NCBI RefSeq assembly: GCF_016428595.1 | Contig: NZ_JAELVQ010000001.1 | Coordinates: 310,001 to 374,000, forward strand | DNA length: 64,000 nucleotides | Direction: 5' to 3' | From: Snuella sedimenti | GTDB lineage: Bacteria; Bacteroidota; Bacteroidia; Flavobacteriales; Flavobacteriaceae | Shown here: one piece after another, positions 36,432-44,599 of the stretch | Layout of the letters: every line of letters begins with the position of its first letter | How positions within the stretch are numbered: position 1 is the first letter of the stretch | Position numbers and translations under genes: made by a program | The notes under the pieces: model-generated | Database searches by the model: none | What the model was told of the DNA's origin: nothing | Seen by the model: the letters and a program-made list of their open reading frames with translations, nothing else

Positions 36432-36580
36432 TTAACATTACATTCACATTACTTTCAACCCTGATATTTGTTATGTCTTAAGACTAAACAATTAGTTTGT
36501 CATATAATCTATTAGTTTTTGTCGACTACATTATTATGATTTCTAATGAGGACTGCCTTGGCCAAGGCAGTCTTTTTTTA
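36432..36580 (+). ncRNA. candidate Pho-associated small RNA
   Basis: A strong rho-independent terminator at 36551-36579 has no plus-strand gene before it back to the terminated gene at 35833. Upstream lie TTAACATTACA and TTCACATTACT (36432-36453) and a -7-like box GATATTTG (36463-36470), identical to the box of the PiT promoter. A transcript from about 36477 to 36579 would be roughly 100 bases. It contains no convincing ORF; the longest frame is 15 codons and runs into the terminator. The array-to-box spacing is 18, not 24, so the promoter is the weaker part of the argument. Confidence 0.5.
36551..36579 (+). terminator. orphan intrinsic terminator
   Basis: GACTGCCTTG and CAAGGCAGTC are perfect arms around GC, followed by seven T. 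No A run lies on the left, so it acts on the plus strand only. No protein gene feeds into it, which is the main evidence for a small RNA upstream. Confidence 0.9.
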
Positions 36581-36585
36581 TAAGT

Positions 36586-36630
36586 TTAACAATTAGGAAA
36601 CATTAAGTTAACATTAAGATTGGTTCTTTG
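36586..36630 (+). promoter_or_regulatory. Pho-like array and promoter of the porin gene
   Basis: Three head-to-tail 11-bp units, TTAACAATTAG, GAAACATTAAG and TTAACATTAAG (36586-36618), are followed by ATTG and the -7-like box GTTCTTTG (36623-36630). The triplet at 36599 starts 24 bases before the box. This is the cleanest array in the window, and its gene belongs to a family best known for phosphate-selective porins. Period and sequence resemble PhoP boxes of Bacillus (TTAACA units every 11 bp). Confidence 0.7.
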
Positions 36631-36652
36631 CAGCGACAAAAACTAATACTTG

Positions 36653-37864
36653 ATGAAAACTAAAATTATCCATGTGGTAATTGTCTGTTTAGCAATTACT
36701 TCATTGAGCGCTCAAGAGATAAAAGCCTCAAAATTTGGAAAAGGACTTCTTAATATTGTAGGTGAAGATAGCACCTGGACCATGAAAGTAGGCTTGCGAA
36801 TGCAACTTCTTGGGTCTTCAATCTGGGAAGATCACGCCTCTAATGAAACCAGTTTTTTAGCCCGAAGAGCGCGTTTAAAATTCGATGGTTTTGCGTTTAG
36901 CCCAAAACTAAAATACAAAATAGAGCTTGGGTTATCCAATCGAGACCAATCTGGTGCTTCTGAGTTTACGCACAATGCTCCCAGGTATATCTTAGATGCC
37001 ATGCTTAAATGGAATTTCTATGAAAATTTTGAAATATGGTTTGGTCAAGGCAAATTACCTGGTAATAGAGAACGTGTTATTTCTTCTGGTGACCTACAAC
37101 AAGTAGATCGCTCCTTATTGAATAGCCGATTTACTATAGATCGCGATTTTGGTTTTCAATTACGCCACCATTTCAATCTTACAAACACATTTGTTGTAAA
37201 AGAAATATTCTCCTTGGCACAGGGTGAAGGGCGGAACGTAACAACTGGCAATTTAGGAGGCTACCAATATACCGGACGTATTGAGTTGCTACCTATGGGC
37301 AACTTTTCCAATAGCAAAGGCGATTACAAAGGAGCTGATTTAAAAAGGGAAAAAACACCCAAACTAGCTATTGGCGTTAGCTACGATCACAACAATAATG
37401 CAGTAAAAACCAGAAGTAACCAAGGGTCTTATATGGTAACCGATACCGGATTTTTTGAAACTAACATTAACACCTTCTTTGCAGATGCCATGTTCAAGTA
37501 CAACGGATTTTCATTAATGGCCGAATACGCCGATAGGGATGCCAAAGATCCTTTTGCCAAAAATTCTGATGGCTCTCCTTTACTGGATAGCAAAGGAAAT
37601 CAAGTTACTGTTCAAGTGGGTAAAGGTTTAAACATTCAAACTGGTTATTTGTTCCCTTCAAACTGGGAAATATCGGGACGTTATACTTCAGTAAAATTAG
37701 ACAAGGCAATAACTGGAAAAAATCCGGAAAAACAATATACTTTAGGAATTTCTAAATATATTGTAGGACACAAGTTAAAAGTGCAAACAGATATAAGCCA
37801 TTTAGCCGTTACTAACGGCAATAATGAATTAATGTACCGATTGCAGTTTGACATACACTTCTAA
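36653..37864 (+). CDS. phosphate-selective porin O/P family protein
   Basis: The 403-residue outer-membrane porin starts at the ATG at 36653, with a signal peptide ending SLSAQE. The beta-rich body has porin O/P features: LNIVGEDSTWTMKVGLRMQ, FLARRARLKFDGFAFSPKLKYKIELGLSNRD, a FGQGKLPGNRERV segment and a final barrel strand MYRLQFDIHF. Members of this family admit phosphate or polyphosphate in Pseudomonas. The PiT transporter follows 77 bases later, and the triple Pho-like array before it fits phosphate control. Bacteroidota members may have other anion substrates. Confidence 0.88.
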   Translation: MKTKIIHVVIVCLAITSLSAQEIKASKFGKGLLNIVGEDSTWTMKVGLRMQLLGSSIWEDHASNETSFLARRARLKFDGFAFSPKLKYKIELGLSNRDQSGASEFTHNAPRYILDAMLKWNFYENFEIWFGQGKLPGNRERVISSGDLQQVDRSLLNSRFTIDRDFGFQLRHHFNLTNTFVVKEIFSLAQGEGRNVTTGNLGGYQYTGRIELLPMGNFSNSKGDYKGADLKREKTPKLAIGVSYDHNNNAVKTRSNQGSYMVTDTGFFETNINTFFADAMFKYNGFSLMAEYADRDAKDPFAKNSDGSPLLDSKGNQVTVQVGKGLNIQTGYLFPSNWEISGRYTSVKLDKAITGKNPEKQYTLGISKYIVGHKLKVQTDISHLAVTNGNNELMYRLQFDIHF

Positions 37865-37877
37865 CTAAAAAAAACAT

Positions 37878-37920
37878 AACAATAACTTAACACAACAAAC
37901 AAAAACACTAAGGATATTTG
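37878..37920 (+). promoter_or_regulatory. Pho-like promoter of the PiT gene
   Basis: ATAAC (AAC at 37878) and TTAAC (AAC at 37889) are 11 bp apart. The -7-like box GATATTTG (37913-37920) starts 24 bases after the second triplet, the same register as the other island promoters. The array is weaker than that of the porin gene, and read-through from the porin is also possible. Confidence 0.5.
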
Positions 37921-37941
37921 CAAACTATTTTAAATTAAATT

Positions 37942-40245
37942 ATGGAAAATATATATTTATATATGATAATAGCCTTAGCTATTTTAGCAATTGCTGATTT
38001 AGTTGTAGGTGTTAGTAACGATGCCGTGAATTTTTTAAATTCAGCCATAGGCTCGAAAGCTATTTCCTTTAAAACCATTATGATTGTTGCCAGTTTAGGT
38101 GTTGCTGTAGGCGCTGTATTCTCAAGTGGTATGATGGAGGTTGCCAGAAAAGGGATATTTAACCCAGGTGAATTCATGTTTAATGAGATCATGATTATTT
38201 TCCTAGCGGTTATGATAACGGACATTTTGTTACTCGATTTCTTTAACTCAGTAGGTATGCCAACGTCGACAACTGTTTCGATAGTTTTCGAACTATTAGG
38301 TGCGGCTGTAGCAATGGCTTTAATTAAAATAGGTCATGACAATGGCAACTTTTCGGACGTTATAAATTATATCAATACCTCTAAAGCATCCCAAATTATA
38401 TTTGGGATACTGCTCTCGGTGGTCGTCGCATTTTCAATTGGAGCCATAGTACAATGGTTTTCCAGACTTTTACTGTCCTATAATTTTCAAAATAAAGCCA
38501 ACTGGGTTGGTGGACTATTTGGAGGCATTGCTTTGACTGCCATTACTTACTTTATTTTCATGAAAGGATTAAAGGGAACCTCATACGCTAAAGAGTCTTT
38601 CGATATTTTAGGAGGCAGAACCATGAAAGATTTCCTGGAATCAGAGGTGTTAACAATCGTATTGATTAGTTCTGTATTTTGGTCATTGCTTTCTTATGCG
38701 CTAATTACTTTCTTTAAAACCAATATCTACAAGTTAATTATTATCGTAGGCACCTTTGCCTTGGCATTAGCTTTTGCCGGTAACGATTTGGTAAACTTTA
38801 TAGGTGTTCCTGTTGCCGCTTACAATGCATTTGTAGAATGGTCTGCATCGGGTATTGCAGCTACAGCATTCCCTATGGATGTTCTAGCAGAAAAAGTCCC
38901 TACTAATAACTTATTATTATTTGGTGCCGGAGTGGTAATGGTATTAACGCTATGGTTTTCCTCAAAATCAAAAGACGTTGTTAAAACCTCATTAGACTTA
39001 TCAAGTCAAGGTGACACGAAAGAGCGTTTCCAACCAAACTTTTTGTCTCGTAGTTTTGTAAGAACAGCTATGCTTATGTCGCAAATGTCTTCATACATGC
39101 TACCTAAATCTTGGCAAGAGAAAATTGACAAACAGTTTGAGGCACCGGTTATCACTCTTAATAAAGACAAAAAATACGAACTACCGGCTTTCGATTTGGT
39201 TCGAGCTGCTGTTAACCTAATGGTAGCCGCAGTTTTAATTTCTATTGCTACTTCTTATAAGTTACCTTTATCTACCACTTATGTAACGTTTATGGTGGCC
39301 ATGGGGTCGTCTCTTGCTGATCGGGCTTGGGGCGCCGAAAGTGCGGTTTATAGAGTTGCCGGCGTTATAAATGTAATTGGCGGCTGGTTCTTTACTGCAT
39401 TAAGCGCCTTTAGTGCTGCTGCGCTAGTTGCTTATTTATTGAACTTAAACATAAATGTTATGTTCCCTATCTTATTATTGGCCGCTTTCGGGCTTTTAAT
39501 AAGAAGTTCTATTGCACATAGCAAACGCGCTAAGGAAGCCAAGGCTGAAGATAGTTTAACAAAAGCCGAAAGCAGTTCTATACAAGGGGTTATACATGAA
39601 AGTGCAGGCAACATTGCAAACGTTGTGATGCGCGGTAATAAAATATATACCAATGCCATTAACGGTCTTGCCAAACAAGACCTTATCCTACTTAAAAAGA
39701 ACAAAAAGCAAATCCTTAAACTATCTAACGAAGTTGACGATTTACGTGACAATATCTTCTATTTTATTAAAAACTTAGATGAATCCAGTGTTGGGGCAAG
39801 TAATTTCTACATCCACATTTTAGGATATTTACAAGATATGGTACAATCGTTAGAATACATCACCAAGGTTAGCCATAAACACGTAAACAACAACCATAAA
39901 AAGCTAAAATTCAATCAAATTAAGGAATTGAAAGAAGTCGATGCACGTTTTGAACTTTTATTTAACAATACCAAAACTGCTTTTGAATCGCGCTCTTTTG
40001 AAGAAATAGGTGTTATTTTAAGTCGAAAAGCCGAAATAACTACTTTGGTAACCGATAAAATTAAAAGACAGGTAGAACGGACACGTACCGAGGAATCCAG
40101 TCCAAAGAACACGACTTTATACTTTAGTCTTTTATTGGAAACCAAAGATTTATTAACAGCAACTATGAATCTTTTAGACGAATATTACAACGCGCACGAT
40201 AGTTCTGTTAAACCAGCTACCATCACTTCAGAATCTGAAGAATAG
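37942..40245 (+). CDS. PiT-family inorganic phosphate transporter with PhoU-like C-terminus
   Basis: This 767-residue inner-membrane protein has the two PiT signatures: GVSNDAVNFLNSAIGS near residue 24 and the matching LAFAGNDLVNFIGVPVAA in the second half, each with SxxTxxV motifs (MPTSTTVSIVFELLG; PLSTTYVTFMVAMGS). About ten helices occupy residues 1-520. The cytoplasmic C-terminal 220 residues are helical and resemble PhoU, a fusion common in Bacteroidota. It imports phosphate with a cation. Ends at a strong terminator. Confidence 0.92.
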   Translation: MENIYLYMIIALAILAIADLVVGVSNDAVNFLNSAIGSKAISFKTIMIVASLGVAVGAVFSSGMMEVARKGIFNPGEFMFNEIMIIFLAVMITDILLLDFFNSVGMPTSTTVSIVFELLGAAVAMALIKIGHDNGNFSDVINYINTSKASQIIFGILLSVVVAFSIGAIVQWFSRLLLSYNFQNKANWVGGLFGGIALTAITYFIFMKGLKGTSYAKESFDILGGRTMKDFLESEVLTIVLISSVFWSLLSYALITFFKTNIYKLIIIVGTFALALAFAGNDLVNFIGVPVAAYNAFVEWSASGIAATAFPMDVLAEKVPTNNLLLFGAGVVMVLTLWFSSKSKDVVKTSLDLSSQGDTKERFQPNFLSRSFVRTAMLMSQMSSYMLPKSWQEKIDKQFEAPVITLNKDKKYELPAFDLVRAAVNLMVAAVLISIATSYKLPLSTTYVTFMVAMGSSLADRAWGAESAVYRVAGVINVIGGWFFTALSAFSAAALVAYLLNLNINVMFPILLLAAFGLLIRSSIAHSKRAKEAKAEDSLTKAESSSIQGVIHESAGNIANVVMRGNKIYTNAINGLAKQDLILLKKNKKQILKLSNEVDDLRDNIFYFIKNLDESSVGASNFYIHILGYLQDMVQSLEYITKVSHKHVNNNHKKLKFNQIKELKEVDARFELLFNNTKTAFESRSFEEIGVILSRKAEITTLVTDKIKRQVERTRTEESSPKNTTLYFSLLLETKDLLTATMNLLDEYYNAHDSSVKPATITSESEE

Positions 40246-40271
40246 ATAGCTATTCCCATAAATATTTTGAT

Positions 40272-40318
40272 TACAAAACAAAGCGCACGGCAATAATTGC
40301 CGTGCGCTTTGTTTTGTA
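40272..40318. terminator. terminator after PiT gene
   Basis: Long stem of about 22 bp with core AGCGCACGGCAA and TTGCCGTGCGCT, extended by ACAAAACAA and TTGTTTTGT. It is followed at once by the promoter box of the next gene, so terminator and promoter overlap. Confidence 0.88.
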
Positions 40319-40324
40319 TATTTG
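40297..40324 (+). promoter_or_regulatory. promoter of the exported DUF6503-like gene
   Basis: TTG (40297-40299) and a perfect -7 box TATATTTG (40317-40324) are 17 bases apart, and the ATG follows 15 bases after the box. The -33 element lies inside the terminator hairpin of the PiT gene. No Pho-like array precedes it. Confidence 0.65.
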
Positions 40325-40339
40325 AAAAAACGTGTTAAA

Positions 40340-41065
40340 ATGAAAACATTACCGTACCTCTTCTTTACCCTGTTAATAAACTTTAGTACTTACAGTCAAA
40401 ATATTAATGGTCGTGAATTACTCCGCAAAGCCATTCAATATCACGACCCCGGTAATAATTGGGATACCTTTTCGGGATCATTTAATGTTACCATGAAAAC
40501 CCCAAACCATAAGAACAGAAATAGCAGCATTACTATAGATTTACCGAAGGAACATTTCTATTTAAAAACACACCAAGACACGCTCATTACAGAGTATAAA
40601 ATTGACAATAATAAGTGTACCATTTTATTAAATGGTAATACAAATCCATCAAACACCCTACTTAAAAAGCATAATATAACCTGTAAGAGAGGGCAGCTTC
40701 TTAAAAATTACTATACCTATCTGTACGGACTACCAATGAAACTTAAAGATCCAGGAACCATAATAAATGACACCATATCCCAGAAACGTTTTAATGGTAA
40801 AGACTACCTAGTGCTCCAAGTAAGTTATGATAAAACTGTTGGTAACGATGTATGGTATTTTTACTTTAACCCTAAAACCTACGCCATGGAAGTCTATCAG
40901 TTCTACAAAACGGACGAAACTGGCAATATTAAAGAACAGAGCGGTGAATACATATTACTTACGGAAGAAATGGTTATTAACGGCATAAAAATGCCTAAAA
41001 ACCGAGCCTGGTACTACAATAAAGACAGTAGCTATTTAGGCACCGATATACTATCAATGCCCTAA
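40340..41065 (+). CDS. exported protein, DUF6503-like
   Basis: This 241-residue protein starts at the ATG at 40340; the frame from TTG at 40322 overlaps the promoter box. A signal peptide (PYLFFTLLINFSTYSQ) is followed by NGRELLRKAIQYHDPGNNWDTF, then a beta-rich domain of antiparallel strands with a YFNPKTYAMEVYQFYK segment. The layout matches a group of Bacteroidota periplasmic proteins resembling the LolA/LolB fold (DUF6503). Function unknown. It does not carry the phosphate array, so it is probably independent of the island. Confidence 0.75.
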   Translation: MKTLPYLFFTLLINFSTYSQNINGRELLRKAIQYHDPGNNWDTFSGSFNVTMKTPNHKNRNSSITIDLPKEHFYLKTHQDTLITEYKIDNNKCTILLNGNTNPSNTLLKKHNITCKRGQLLKNYYTYLYGLPMKLKDPGTIINDTISQKRFNGKDYLVLQVSYDKTVGNDVWYFYFNPKTYAMEVYQFYKTDETGNIKEQSGEYILLTEEMVINGIKMPKNRAWYYNKDSSYLGTDILSMP

Positions 41066-41639
41066 TCACTTATATAAGACTCCATAGACGACAAAAATTA
41101 GTTTAATCCCCGTAAAATGATAGTGGTACTCCTGAGTTAGACCTACAGGTTTAGTGTAAAAAGCACATTCTATCTGTGTAAATTTAAAGTTGAAATGGCA
41201 CTACTCTTAGTGCCCTTCTCCAAAAGCTTGCCCCTTATAAGAAAAGGGCTATAAAAACTTCACCCCTATTAAATAATTAACATATATAATGTTTAAGAGT
41301 CTTAATATCTCTTCGATTCTGCAAGAATTTAGTACTTCGACAAGCTCAGTAGAGCTATCGAGAAGTGCAATTAGCGGGAAATTTATTTGCCTGCCTGTCC
41401 ATCTAAACTGGTTTTCGATAGCTCTCCTGAGCCCTTCGATTTCACTCAGGGTTAAACTTAAGTCGAAGTGCACCAAATCAAAGATTCGGCACGCAAACTG
41501 ACATAAATTCCTTATCCATTATTCACGTTAATTACAAGCTAATAACTACGCTCTACATACTTTCAACTTCTTACCATAGGTCAATGCAACCCTTTTATAG
41601 ATACTGTAATTTTACGGTAATAAAAGAAAGGCATATATT
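41066..41639. other. 574-base region with a palindromic repeat and no gene
   Basis: The left 250 bases hold nothing recognisable. The middle holds the mobile-looking palindrome at 41331-41474. The remainder is AT-rich leader to the gene at 41640. Both strands show short frames here, but they translate the repeat (STELVEV peptides) and are not believed to be genes. Confidence 0.7.
41331..41474. repeat. palindromic repeat with CTTCGACAAGCTCAG motif
   Basis: CTCAGTAGAGCTATCGA (41345-41361) and TCGATAGCTCTCCTGAG (41415-41431) form a 17-bp inverted repeat with one mismatch around a 53-base centre. Outside it lie ACTTCGAC on the left and GTCGAAGTGCAC on the right. The CTTCGACAAGCTCAG motif is widespread in intergenic repeats of flavobacteria, where it yields spurious STELVEV peptides. 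Only one copy is in the window. Confidence 0.75.
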
Positions 41640-41990
41640 ATGAGACATTTAGAAGTGATGGTAGTGACAGAACAAACTACCGCCCAAAACATTTTAAACT
41701 GGAAAGTTACCACAGTAACCAATGTTGAAACTGCGATTGAAAGATTGCAACAACGGCCATATAAAGTGGTGGCGATTTCCGACACCATACCTAAAACCGA
41801 AAAAAGCAAACTGCATCAAATAACAGCAGTACTTTATGACGACACAATTATAGTTGAATTTGGTAACGATACGCCTTTAGCTGAAACCGTTAAAAAGGCC
41901 TATTGGTCAAAAAACAAACCAGGGTCTCAACGTCATTATTTAGACAATTCGTTTGAAATACAATTGGCAAACAGTATCAATGTAAGTTAA
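41640..41990 (+). CDS. conserved protein of unknown function, 116 residues
   Basis: This is a soluble alpha/beta protein. The first 70 residues, with alternating strands and helices (LEVMVVTEQTTAQNIL, YKVVAISDTI), look like a degenerate response-regulator fold, but the phosphorylation aspartate is not evident. No membrane segment or metal motif is visible. It lies 30 bases before a pirin gene in the same direction and is probably co-transcribed with it. I do not recognise the family. Confidence 0.68.
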   Translation: MRHLEVMVVTEQTTAQNILNWKVTTVTNVETAIERLQQRPYKVVAISDTIPKTEKSKLHQITAVLYDDTIIVEFGNDTPLAETVKKAYWSKNKPGSQRHYLDNSFEIQLANSINVS

Positions 41991-42019
41991 GACAATTATA
42001 AATCAATAAACAGAGACAC

Positions 42020-42892
42020 ATGAAAACAAGAAGCATAGAAAAAGTAACACCCCCGGGAACGCCACATTTTGTAGGAAACGGCTTTAGGGTACATAACTTT
42101 ATACCAGGAACATCTACCATGAAACGTATGGATCCGTTTATCATGTTAGATTACAATTCAAAGTATAACTTCCCACCAACCGACAAACCCAAAGGTGTTG
42201 GCGTACATCCCCACAGGGGTTTTGAAACGGTAACCATAGCCTATAAAGGTCGTGTAGAACATGGTGATAGTGCTGGAGGCGGCGGTATCATTGGTGAAGG
42301 TGATGTACAATGGATGACGGCAGCCTCTGGCGTGCTGCACAAAGAATTCCATGAAACCGAATGGAGTAAAACAGGGGGCGAATTTCAAATGGTACAATTG
42401 TGGGTGAACCTTCCCGCTAAGGACAAAATGAGTCCGCCAAAATACCAGGCCATTTCAAATTTAGAAATACCAAAAGTTCCCTTGGCAGACAATACCGGTG
42501 AAGTAGAGGTAATTGCAGGTGAGTACAATGGAAACAAAGGGCCAGCATCTACATTTTCACCAATACACATGTACAATGTAAAATTGAAAAAAGGAGCCAA
42601 AACACAATTAACATTGCCCGAAAACTATACCACAGCATTATTGATGGTAGAAGGCGATGCCAAAGTAAACGACAGCACCGAGACGCCCCAAGACCATTTT
42701 ATAATGTTCAGCAATGATGGTGATACGTTTACTGTTGAAGCACTAACAGATACAACCATGTTGGTATTAAGTGGAGCCCCCTTAAACGAGCCCATTGCAG
42801 CACATGGCCCTTTTGTAATGAACACCCAAGAGGAATTGATTGAGGCTTTTCAAGATTTCAATACAGGAAAGTTTGGGTATTTAGAAGATTAA
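42020..42892 (+). CDS. pirin-family protein 1
   Basis: This 290-residue double cupin has pirin signatures: FVGNGFRVHNFIPG, DPFIMLDYNSKY, the metal motif HPHRGFETVTIAYKGRVEHGDSAG and GDVQWMTAASGVLHKEFH. The histidines of HPHRG with the later His and Glu hold iron. Pirins include quercetin-degrading enzymes and redox-sensitive regulators. A second, different pirin lies 550 bases downstream, with a GNAT gene between. It ends at a strong terminator. Confidence 0.9.
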   Translation: MKTRSIEKVTPPGTPHFVGNGFRVHNFIPGTSTMKRMDPFIMLDYNSKYNFPPTDKPKGVGVHPHRGFETVTIAYKGRVEHGDSAGGGGIIGEGDVQWMTAASGVLHKEFHETEWSKTGGEFQMVQLWVNLPAKDKMSPPKYQAISNLEIPKVPLADNTGEVEVIAGEYNGNKGPASTFSPIHMYNVKLKKGAKTQLTLPENYTTALLMVEGDAKVNDSTETPQDHFIMFSNDGDTFTVEALTDTTMLVLSGAPLNEPIAAHGPFVMNTQEELIEAFQDFNTGKFGYLED

Positions 42893-42898
42893 TCAATT

Positions 42899-42930
42899 AA
42901 AAGTAGCTCAAATAAAGAGCTACTTTTTTT
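42899..42930 (+). terminator. terminator after pirin 1
   Basis: AAAAGTAGCTC and GAGCTACTTTT pair perfectly over 11 bp with a 7-base loop, followed by TTTATATC. It separates the pirin 1 gene from element A copy 4. Confidence 0.88.
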
Positions 42931-42944
42931 ATATCTTTAAGAAA

Positions 42945-43015
42945 ATGAAACGAGCGTTTACATACATTCTTAATTTTTTAATTAATCTATTATTAAATTA
43001 CAAAAATTTAAACGT
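42945..43015 (+). repeat. Element A copy 4, internally shortened (71 bp)
   Basis: It starts ATGAAACGAGCG and ends AAAAATTTAAACGT before a GTGAAA start codon, like the full copies, but the mini-ORF stop and the hairpin are missing. The first ATG now opens a 24-codon frame whose stop TGA (43017-43019) overlaps the GTG start as GTGA. The left boundary is uncertain because ATGAAACGAG could also be a remnant of the hairpin arm. It follows a terminator, so its promoter must lie within or just before it. Confidence 0.72.
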
Positions 43016-43333
43016 GTGAAAGATGAATATATAAACATCCCGCTTTATAAAAACGAAGGAAAAAAGCGTTTCGAAATAGAGATTGATGGCAGCTTTGCCT
43101 TTATAAATTATGAAGAAAAGAGCAATCAAATCGCTTTGGTACATACCGAAACCGAACCTGCTTTAGCAGGAAAAGGTGCAGCGGCCGCAGTGGTTGAAAA
43201 AACCTTAAATTATATTGAAGCATCCGGAAAAATGCTATTGCCATTTTGCCCTTATGTGTTTGCTTATATCAAGAGACATCCTGAATGGAAACGCATTGTA
43301 GATAAACGCTTTAAAGGCTATGATAAATTGTAA
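43016..43333 (+). CDS. small GNAT-family N-acetyltransferase (YidJ/YjdJ-like)
   Basis: This 105-residue protein has a GTG start supplied by element A. The protein has the compact GNAT fold of the short family: FAFINYEEKSNQIALVHTETEPALAGKGAAAAVVEKTLNY holds the acetyl-CoA loop (AGKGAAAA), followed by CPYVFAYIKRHPEW. Such proteins acetylate unknown small substrates. It lies between two pirin genes. No second start codon with better context is seen before residue 60. Confidence 0.85.
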   Translation: MKDEYINIPLYKNEGKKRFEIEIDGSFAFINYEEKSNQIALVHTETEPALAGKGAAAAVVEKTLNYIEASGKMLLPFCPYVFAYIKRHPEWKRIVDKRFKGYDKL

Positions 43334-43445
43334 AGAACTAATCACTATGGATTGAAACCCCATAGTTAAAAACTAAAGTAAATGTAATAAAATTACAGCC
43401 CTGTCTTTGCAGGTAGGCAGGGCAACAACCTTTACCCCTATAACA

Positions 43446-44333
43446 ATGTCCAATACTAAATTAATTATTGAAGAACGCGCTGCCAATATTGGTAATTTTA
43501 TGGTCGGCCGTTTATTGCCGTTTCGCCAAAAACGTATGGTCGGCCCTTTTATTTTTATCGACCATATGGGACCGGTTTGCTTAAGCGATGAAGAGAATAT
43601 GGATATTGCCATGCACCCGCATATTGGTCTATCTACATTAACGTTTTTATTTGAAGGTGCCGTAATGCACCGTGATAGTTTGGGTACCGAAATAGAAATT
43701 ACCCCTGGAGCTGTAAATTGGATGACTGCTGGTAAAGGTGTAGTGCACAGCGAACGGACACCTGAACGCCTTCGGAATTCTAAAAAAATGATGCACGGTT
43801 TACAGATTTGGGTAGCCTTGCCCAAAGCCGAGGAACAATGCGAACCCTCGTTTGCACATATTCCAGCAGATACCATTCCGACTTGGCAAGACCAAGGCGT
43901 ACAATTTAAACTCATAGCGGGCAAAGCCTTTGGAAAAGAGTCGCCCGTTCCAGTGTATAGTCCTTTGTATTTTATAGAACTAAAATCAAATAAAACAAAA
44001 ACCCTTTCCATTGGTGGTGACTTGTTTGGAGAAAGTGCTTTGTACATTTTAGAAGGCAGTATTACCAGCGATGGCAACACATATGAACCAAAACAATTGC
44101 TAGTCGCTAAAGACGCTACACTTTGTGCGTTTGAGATAGCAGCGCATTCAACCATCTATATTTTTGGGGGTACCCCCTTTCCCGAAGAACGTTTTATTGA
44201 ATGGAATTTTGTAGCTTCAGACAAGGCCATAATAGAAAAGGCAAAAAAAGATTGGCAAGACAATACGTTTCCAACTGTACCCAATGAAACCCTACGCATA
44301 CCGCTACCACCTCCCAAACGTTTTGGAGGATAA
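43446..44333 (+). CDS. pirin-family protein 2
   Basis: This 295-residue protein starts at the ATG at 43446; the frame from 43407 adds only a poor leader. The double-cupin signatures are RMVGPFIFIDHMGPV, MHPHIGLSTLTFLFEGAVMHRDSLG and GAVNWMTAGKGVVHSER. It is closer to the classic iron pirins (HPHIG) than pirin 1. The two are diverged paralogues, not a recent duplication. The C-terminus FPTVPN...PLPPPKRF is longer than in pirin 1. Confidence 0.9.
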   Translation: MSNTKLIIEERAANIGNFMVGRLLPFRQKRMVGPFIFIDHMGPVCLSDEENMDIAMHPHIGLSTLTFLFEGAVMHRDSLGTEIEITPGAVNWMTAGKGVVHSERTPERLRNSKKMMHGLQIWVALPKAEEQCEPSFAHIPADTIPTWQDQGVQFKLIAGKAFGKESPVPVYSPLYFIELKSNKTKTLSIGGDLFGESALYILEGSITSDGNTYEPKQLLVAKDATLCAFEIAAHSTIYIFGGTPFPEERFIEWNFVASDKAIIEKAKKDWQDNTFPTVPNETLRIPLPPPKRFGG

Positions 44334-44459
44334 TAGATTCAACCCCATAAATCCAATTACATAATATGAAAGCCCATAACGGGCATTTGGCAAGTAATGG
44401 CCAACACCAACCGATATAATTAAACTACTAATCACAGGTCAGTACAAAATTTTAAATAG

Positions 44460-44599
44460 ATGAAACGAACATTAATAAAATTTAAGCATTTTTTCACAAT
44501 AGGGAATGTTTAAAATTTTTAATGTGAGAGCGTAGCGATTGCATACGTTCTCAATTTTATAATTAATATAAAATCAATAAATTATCGAAATTTAAACGT
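44460..44599 (+). repeat. Element A copy 5 (start-codon repeat before osmC-like gene)
   Basis: Nearly identical to copy 2. It begins ATGAAACGAACATTAAT with the 17-codon mini-ORF, then the GAGAGCGTA and TACGTTCTC hairpin, and ends AAATTTAAACGT before ATGAAA. Upstream flank is AAATAG, as in copy 2 (AAATAG) and copy 1 (AAACAG), resembling a ribosome-binding region before the first ATG. Confidence 0.88.

Noticed and set aside
41249-41476. 75-residue minus-strand frame containing STELVEV
   Set aside because: It translates the CTTCGACAAGCTCAG palindrome, which gives such peptides in many flavobacterial genomes. No start context or homologous domain.
43373-44155. 260-residue minus-strand frame opposite pirin 2
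   Set aside because: It is antisense to a clear pirin gene, is cysteine-rich and has no recognisable domain.
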